Shown piece by piece: positions 57,729 to 64,000 of a DNA stretch of 64,000 bases. The position numbers and the translations under genes were made by a program. A model generated the notes under the pieces. It did no database searches and was not told where the DNA came from. It saw only the letters and a program-made list of their open reading frames with translations. Source of the DNA: Salvelinus alpinus (lineage: Eukaryota; Chordata; Actinopteri; Salmoniformes; Salmonidae). The stretch lies in assembly GCF_045679555.1 (NCBI RefSeq), contig NC_092115.1, positions 37,115,728 to 37,179,727 on the forward strand, in the 5' to 3' direction. How positions within the stretch are numbered: the stretch's first letter is position 1; each line of letters begins with the position of its first letter.

Positions 57729-57854
57729 GTGAGTGAGTAATAGCCTGCTCTTGGGAGGTCACTCGAAAGTAAATAACAGGGATTGATAGTTTGTTGCCAG
57801 ATTCCTCAGAGTTAACGGCTACCCTGGAGCGATTGGGGTTATGTGCCTTGCTCA

Positions 57855-57960
57855 AGGGCACAGCGACATATTTTTCACCCTGTCGGCTCCCGGAATCGAA
57901 CCCGCAGCATTTCAGATTACTGGCACAACGATAGGCTAACCACTTGGCAATATCCTATCT
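57855..57960 (-). mobile_element. tRNA-derived SINE head remnant
   Basis: On the minus strand: AAGTGGTTAGCCTATCGTTG (A-box region) then GGGTTCGATTCCGGGAGCC (B box) and a CTGTGCCCTTGAGCAAGGC-type body, a pattern common in fish SINEs. It lies in the first intron of the signal-peptide gene. Confidence 0.65.
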
Positions 57961-59501
57961 TAAACTATGTAAAAAAAGAATATATGCATCGTGATGTTTT
58001 AACCTGATATATAGCAATGGGCCCTACTGTTAACCTTAAAAGCGCAAATAACTTATTCTTATCTTAAAAGAGCCAAATTGGTAATGATTGCAGAGAGAGA
58101 CACTGTCTGTCAAGCAGTAAGACTTCTCATTTGGTTTAACATCTGGTTTAAAATCTGCAAAATAAGCATATATTTTAAACTGTTCACACATTTATAGTCA
58201 AAATTGATGATTCAAAATAGACGTGTTGAACAGATATTTTGATCAATTTCACCCATAGCCAATTGTTATAAACATTTGTGTATTGTTCATTTAAAGTGTT
58301 GTGTTTCTGTCATACCCAGAGCTGAAAAAATTGGAAATTGAGCTAATCTGATATTTTTCTATTTGTATTATTTAACTTTTATAGCCTAACGGTATGACCT
58401 AAGATGTCAAACCTATATGGGCGATATGCGATCAGACTTTTGGAACGCTATAGTCTATCAACTCAGTTAAGTGTGAAACATCACACTCTCCACTTGGTAT
58501 AGAGACATTGACTGGAAGCTAAATATGTATTTACATTTAAGAGTTATTTTTGAGTTATAGTGGCTGCCATGTTCCCCAGGGGCTAAATCTGGGGTGGCTC
58601 CATGCCTATATCTTTTCAGGGTACATACATCGACCTTATGGGGTGAGAAATGTACCCTTGTTGGCGCTTTTAGGGTTAAAAAGTTGTACCCCAAAAGCAA
58701 ATAAATAATTTCCCAGGTCTGGGATGTCAGACTGTCAGTAGAACTGGGGGGATGTGGGATGGATCTGACCTCAGCTAAAGGACGCAGACCACAATGATGA
58801 TGGCTCACATGACAACATTTAGAAATGCTGAGGAGGCAAAATCAAAGAAAAAGAGAAGAAGAAGGCAAATGGGGAGAAATACCATGGTCTCTGTATTGTG
58901 GTCAGGTACAGAGGCACTTTCTGAAAGGATAGGGGATTTGGAGTTGCGGGTAGGACCCAACTTCAAAGACATGCGGAAATATAATTGTTGACATCTGTCC
59001 TGAGTTAGGGTTGAACTGGGGGAAGAGAGTTTTACAGAGAGAAGGGCTGTGTCTGAAGAGATGATAGTCTGATGGTCAGCAGTGGAGGAGGACTCACCAG
59101 CGGTCAGTATCCCTAGTCAGAGAGATATGAAGTTCCTTTGTTTCGACTACAGGAAGTCACCATCATGTTAAACCCCCACGCACCCCATACTCCTACTGAC
59201 AGACATATATCATTTAGGAAAACACAGTCGGCTAGCTAGATCATTTATGAAAACAGTCAGCTAAATCATGTCACATGAAGCTCTGACTAGATCACTGTAG
59301 ATGTCAAATGTCCTTTTGATGTTTTTAATCTGACTGCTGGCGCATGAACTGTAATCTGAGCATACTGTAGGGGCCTGAATTGCAATTCCAGCTGTGCAAA
59401 TGGAAAGAATAATTTATCTACATTAGGGATGGGAAACAGACTATTGTAGGCACGCGGAACAATTTCCAAATAAAACAAATCGAAAATATTTTGGAACTCA
59501 G
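57961..59501. other. Intron-like or intergenic, no exon recognised
   Basis: AT-rich sequence. A small lysine/arginine-rich ORF at 58794-58991 has no family motif and poor context, so it is not called. Confidence 0.4.
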
Positions 59502-59873
59502 TGTCAGGGGAGCGTACTGGCAGCAGAGAAGTCAGACGCAGGAGAGCAAAACTGTGTTTCCAACAGCTCAGTTTAATAATAAAAACCCACCGGATACAGA
59601 ACAATACAATAAATGGGTACAAAACCCAACGCACACCAGAACATAACGTGCACAAGCACTGACAACAAACAATTGCGGACAAGGACATGGGGGGGAACAG
59701 AGGGTTAAATACACAACATGTAATTGATGGAATTGGAACCAGGTGTGATGGAAGAAAAGACAAAACCAATGGAAAATGAAAAGTGGATCGGCGATGGCTA
59801 GAAGGTCGGTAACGTCGACCGCCGAACGCCGCCCGAACAAGGAGAGGGACCGACTTCGGCGGAAGTAGTGACA
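59502..59873 (-). repeat. 3' LTR of the right-hand Gypsy element
   Basis: 372 bp starting TGTCA and ending TGACA on the plus strand, so each end carries the TG..CA LTR signature. A purine tract (minus strand AAGGGGGTGG) abuts it at 59874-59885. Contains an AATAAA-type motif on the minus strand. Confidence 0.8.
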
Positions 59874-62800
59874 GTACCACCCCCTTGACATGCGGCTCCA
59901 GCAGCGCGTCGACACCGGCCTCTGGGACGACCCGGAGGGCGAGGCGCAGGGTGATCCGCACGAAGACGGTGGAACTCCTGCAGCATAGAAGGGTCCAACA
60001 CGTCCTCGACCGGAACCCAGCACCTCTCCTGCGGACCGTACCCCTCCCACTCCACGAGATACTGAAGGCCCTCGTCCGACGCCTCGAATCCAGTATGGAG
60101 CGAACGGAGTACGCCGGGGCCCCCCGATGTCCAGAGGGGTGTGGAGGAACCTCCCGCACCTCAGACTCCTGGAGCGGGCCAGACACCACCGGCCTGAGGA
60201 GAGACACATGGAACGAGGGGTTAATACGGTAATCGGGGGGAAGCTGTAACTTATAGAAAACCTCGTTCACTCTCCTCAGGACTTTAAATGGCCCCACAAA
60301 CTGCGGGCCCAGCTTCCGGCAGGGCAGGCGGAGGGGCACGTTTCGGGTCAAGAGCCAGACCCGGTCCCCCGGTGCGAACACCGGGGTCTCACTGCGGTGG
60401 CGATCTGCGTTCTTCTTTTGGCGCGTCACGGCCTGCTGAAGGGAGACACGGATGGCTTCCCATGTCTCCTCCGCGAGCCTGAACCAGTCGTCCACCACAG
60501 CAACCTCAGTCTGACCCTGATGCCAAGGTGCCAGAACCGGCTGGTACCCCAGTACGCACTGGAAGGGAGAGAGATTAGTGTAGGAGTGACGGAGTGAGTT
60601 CTGTGCCATCTCGGCCCAGGGCACGTACGCCGCCCACTCCCCCGGCTGGTCCTGGCAATAGGACCGCAGAAACCTACCCACATCCTGGTTCACTCTCTCC
60701 ACCTGCCCATTACTCTCGGGATGAAAACCTGAAGTAAGGCTGATCCCCAGATGCTCCATGAACGCCTTCCAGACCCTAGACGTGAACTGGGGACCCCGAT
60801 CAGACACTATATCCTCAGGCACCCCGTAGTGCTGGAAGACATGTGTAAACAGGGCTTCCGCAGTCTGTAGGGCCGTAGGGAGACCGGGCAGAGGAAGAAG
60901 ACGACAGGACTTAGAGAAACGATCCACAACGACCAGGATCGCGGTGTTACCCTGTGAAAGTGGAAGATCAGTTAGAAAATCCACCGACAGGTGCGACCAA
61001 GGCCGCTGTGGAACGGGTAAGGGGTGTAAACTTACCTCTGGGCAGGTGCCTAGGAGCCTTACACTGGGCGCACACCGAGCAGGAGGAAACATAAACCTTC
61101 ACGTCCTTAGCCAAGGTAGGCCACCAGTACCTCCCGCTCAAACAGCACACTGTCCGACCGATCCCAGGATGACCAGAGGAGGGTGACGTGTGGGCCCAAT
61201 CGATCAACCGGTCACGAACAGCAGACGGGACGTACAGACGCCCAGCGGTACACTGGACGGGAGCGGGCTCTGCACGTAACGCCTGCTCAATGTCCGTGTC
61301 CAGCTCCCACACTACCGGCGCCACCAGACAGGAGGCGGGGAGTATGGGAGTGGGATCCATGGGCCGCTCCTCTGTGTCATACAGCCGGGACAATGCGTCT
61401 GCCTTCACATTCTGGGAGCCTGGTCTGTAGGACAGAGTAAACACAAAACGGGTGAAAAACATGACCCACCTTGCCTGGCGAGGGTTCAGTCTCCTCGCTG
61501 CCCGGATGTACTCCAGATTACGGTGGTCAGACCAGATGAGAAAAGGGTGTCTAGCCCCCTCAAGCCAGTGTTTCCACGCCTTCAAGGCATTTACGACAGC
61601 CAACAGCTCCTGGTCCCCCACGTCATAGTTTCGCTCCGCCGGGCTGAGCTTCTTCGAGAAGAAGGCACAGGGGGCGGAGCTTCAGTGGCGTACCCGAGCG
61701 CTGTGAGAGCACAGCTCCTATCCCAGCCTTGGATGCGTCCACCTCCACTATGAACGCCAAAGAGGGATCCGGATGGGCCAGCACGGGAGCCGAGGTAAAC
61801 AGAGCCCTCAGGTGACTAAAAGCCCTGTCCGCCTCAGCTGTCCACTGCAAGCGCACCGGGCACCCCTTCAGCAGTGAGGTAATAGGAGCCGCTACCTGAC
61901 CAAAACCCCGGATAAACCTCCGGTAGTAGTTGGCAAACCCTAAGAACCGCTGCACCTCCTTTACCGTGGTGGGAGTCGGCCAATTACGCAAGGCTGCAAT
62001 GCGGTCACTCTCCATCTCCACCCCTGAGGTGGAAATGCGATACCCTAGGAAGGAGACGGACTGTTGAAAGAACAGGCATTTCTCAGCCTTGACATACAGG
62101 TCATGCTCCAACAGGCAACCAAGCACTTTGCGCACCAGGGACACATACTCGGCGCGTGTAGCGGAGTATATCAAAATGTCATCAATATACACCACCACAC
62201 CCTGCCCGTGTAGGTCCCTGAAAATCTCATCTACAAAGGCTTGGAAGACTGATGGCGCATTCATCAACCCGTACGGCATGACGAGGTACTCATAGTAACC
62301 CGAGGTGGTACTACAAGCCGTCTTGCACTCGTCTCCCTCTCGGATACGCACCAGGTTGTAAGCGCTCCTGAGATCTAGTTTAGTGAAGAAGCGCGCCCCG
62401 TGCATTGACTCTATCGCTGTGCCTATGAGCGGTAGCGGGTAACTATACCTAACAGTGATCTGATTCAGACCCCGATAGTCAATACACGGGCGCAGACCTC
62501 CCTCCTTTTTCTTCACAAAAAATAAACTTGAGGAGGCTGGTGAAGTGGAGGACTGAATGTACCCCTGACGCAGGGATTCAGAGACATATGTTTCCATAGC
62601 CTCCGTCTCCACCTGTGAGAGGGGATACACGTGACTCCTGGGAAGTGCAGCGTCTTCCAGGAGATCTGTCACACAATCGCCCTGTCGATGAGATGGTAAT
62701 TGAGTCGCCTTCTTTTTGGAGAAGGCGAGAGCCAAATCGGCTTATTCAGGGGGAATGTGCACGGTGGAGACCTGTTCTGAACTCTCCACCGTAGTAGCAC

Positions 62801-64000
62801 CAACGGAAACCCCTAAACACCTACCTGAGCACTCTCGAGACCACCCCGTGAGAGCCCTCTGTGGCCAAGAAACAGTAGGGTTAAGACAAGCTAATCGGGG
62901 TAGGCACAGCACCACGGGAAACGCAGGAGAGTCAATAAGGAAAATACTTATTCTCTCCGTGTTCCCCCCTGCGTCACCATGCCCAAAGGAGCAGTGACCT
63001 CCCTAATTAACCCTGACCCTAATGGTCGACTATATAAGGTGTGAACGGGGGAGGGCACATCCACGGGAACAATGGGGGTCCCTAAACTATGAGCTAACGC
63101 TCTATCAATGAAATTCCCAGCCGCGCCTGAATCTACGAGCGCCTTATGCTGGGAATGAAGGGAATACTCAGGAAAAGTGACAGACACAAACATATGTGCA
63201 ACAGAGGGCTCTGGGTGAGAATGGTGCCGGCTCACCTGGGGTGACGCCAGAGCGCCCTGCCTGCTGCCTCGATTCCCAGAGGAACCAACCCGGCACCAAC
63301 CGGCAGTGTGACCTCTGCGGCCACAGATGGTGCACGAGCGGGAACCCCCTCCGGTCTCCCTGCGCACCGTCCCTCCCAGCTCCATGGGTATCGGAGAGGG
63401 GGTGCGGGAGGATGGAACCACCAGACCCCGATCTAAACGTCTGCAAGTAGCCAGCAGGTTGTCCAGCCGGATGGACAGGTCCACCAGCTGGTCGAACGTG
63501 AGGGTGGTGTCTCTGCAGGCCAGCTCCCGATGGACGTCCTCGCGCAGACTGCAGCGGTAATTGTCAATCAGGGCCCTGTTGTTCCATCCCGCGCCGGCAG
63601 CCAGGGTCCTAAACTCCAGGGCGAACTCCTGGACGCGCCTCGTCTCCTGCCTCGGATGGTAGAGGCGTTCACCCACCCCTCTACCCTCGGGCGGGTGGTC
63701 AAAGACTGCCCGGAAACGGCGGGTGAACTCCTCAAACTGGTCCAACGCCGCATCTCCCTCTCTCCACACAGCGTTGGCCCACTCCAGGGTTTTCCCGGTG
63801 AGGCACGAGACGAGGGAAGACACCCTCTCACTACACGATGGAGCCGGGTGGACGGTGGCCAGGTAGAGGTCTAATTATAACAGGAACCCCTGGCAGTTCG
63901 CATCCCTCCCGTCGTACTCCTGGGACAAGGAGAGACGAATCCCACTGGGTTCAGACGGGAAAGGGGCGCTCAGGGGAGACCCCGGTTGTGTTGGTGGAGG
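59502..64000 (-). mobile_element. Gypsy-type (chromovirus-like) LTR retrotransposon, 5' end outside window
   Basis: In minus order from the right edge: gag with CCHC knuckle (CTICGRRGHTAGWC, about 63400) and protease (LVDSGAAGNFID, about 63110); reverse transcriptase about 62735-61623 with YIDDILIYS; RNase H and the HHCC part of integrase about 61621-60968; integrase core and C-terminal module about 61090-60080; a chromodomain-like stretch about 60055-59900; then a purine tract and the 3' LTR (59502-59873). The long frames suggest a fairly young insertion. It is broken in a few places, so it reads as a fossil. The 5' LTR and gag start are beyond the window. Confidence 0.93.

Noticed and set aside
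58794-58991. 65-aa Lys/Arg-rich ORF
   Set aside because: No recognisable domain, repeated Met start in low-complexity context, no splice support.

Overview
The window looks like salmonid (trout/salmon/char) nuclear DNA. I infer this from the dense, multi-age load of Tc1/mariner elements, tRNA-derived SINEs, hAT-type foldback elements and Gypsy-type LTR elements, together with long (TG)n and (CT)n runs and split vertebrate genes with GT..AG introns. No bacterial gene, RNA gene or CRISPR array is visible.

Host genes, left to right. (1) A cerebellin-family C1q gene, minus strand, three coding exons (2722-3649), 202 aa. (2) A TRIM-type E3 ligase, minus strand, seven coding exons (6183-16650), 512 aa (RING, two B-boxes, coiled coil, PRY/SPRY). 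The SPRY domain is split by a 6.2 kb intron packed with mobile elements, including a Gypsy fossil. (3) A GIMAP/AIG1-like GTPase remnant, plus strand (29313-30836), with a broken GTPase half and a spliceable 3' half ending in 32 copies of a 15-bp coding minisatellite. (4) sall2-like zinc-finger gene, plus strand, three exons (42879-52554), 1390 aa, with the family's N-terminal repressor motif and six C2H2 fingers. (5) A first coding exon encoding a signal peptide of an unidentified secreted or membrane protein (57630-57728). A CpG-rich, promoter-like stretch with an ATG directly at a splice donor lies at about 35270-35457.

Mobile DNA. At least ten Tc1-type copies from several families are present. 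Several carry datable nested insertions: solo LTRs with 5-bp target duplications at 19622-20009 and 24731-25031, a hAT-like element with an 8-bp duplication at 31761-32133, and a LINE-like 3' end at 22468-23598. One Tc1 copy (39853-41457) is nearly whole. Two minus-strand Gypsy-type LTR elements are present: a decayed one inside the TRIM intron (9761-12525) and a younger-looking one running off the right edge (59502-64000). Three foldback elements have telomere-like (TTAGGG-type) cores.

No new biological system is evident. The most unusual items are the YETS-repeat tail of the GIMAP-like locus, the apparent loss of the C2HC finger in the sall2-like protein, the split SPRY exon, a palindromic Tc1 rearrangement at 7890-8230, and a dispersed segmental duplication around 26.4-27.1 kb and 34.2-35.2 kb. 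All calls come from reading the sequence and remembered family features; no database search was run.
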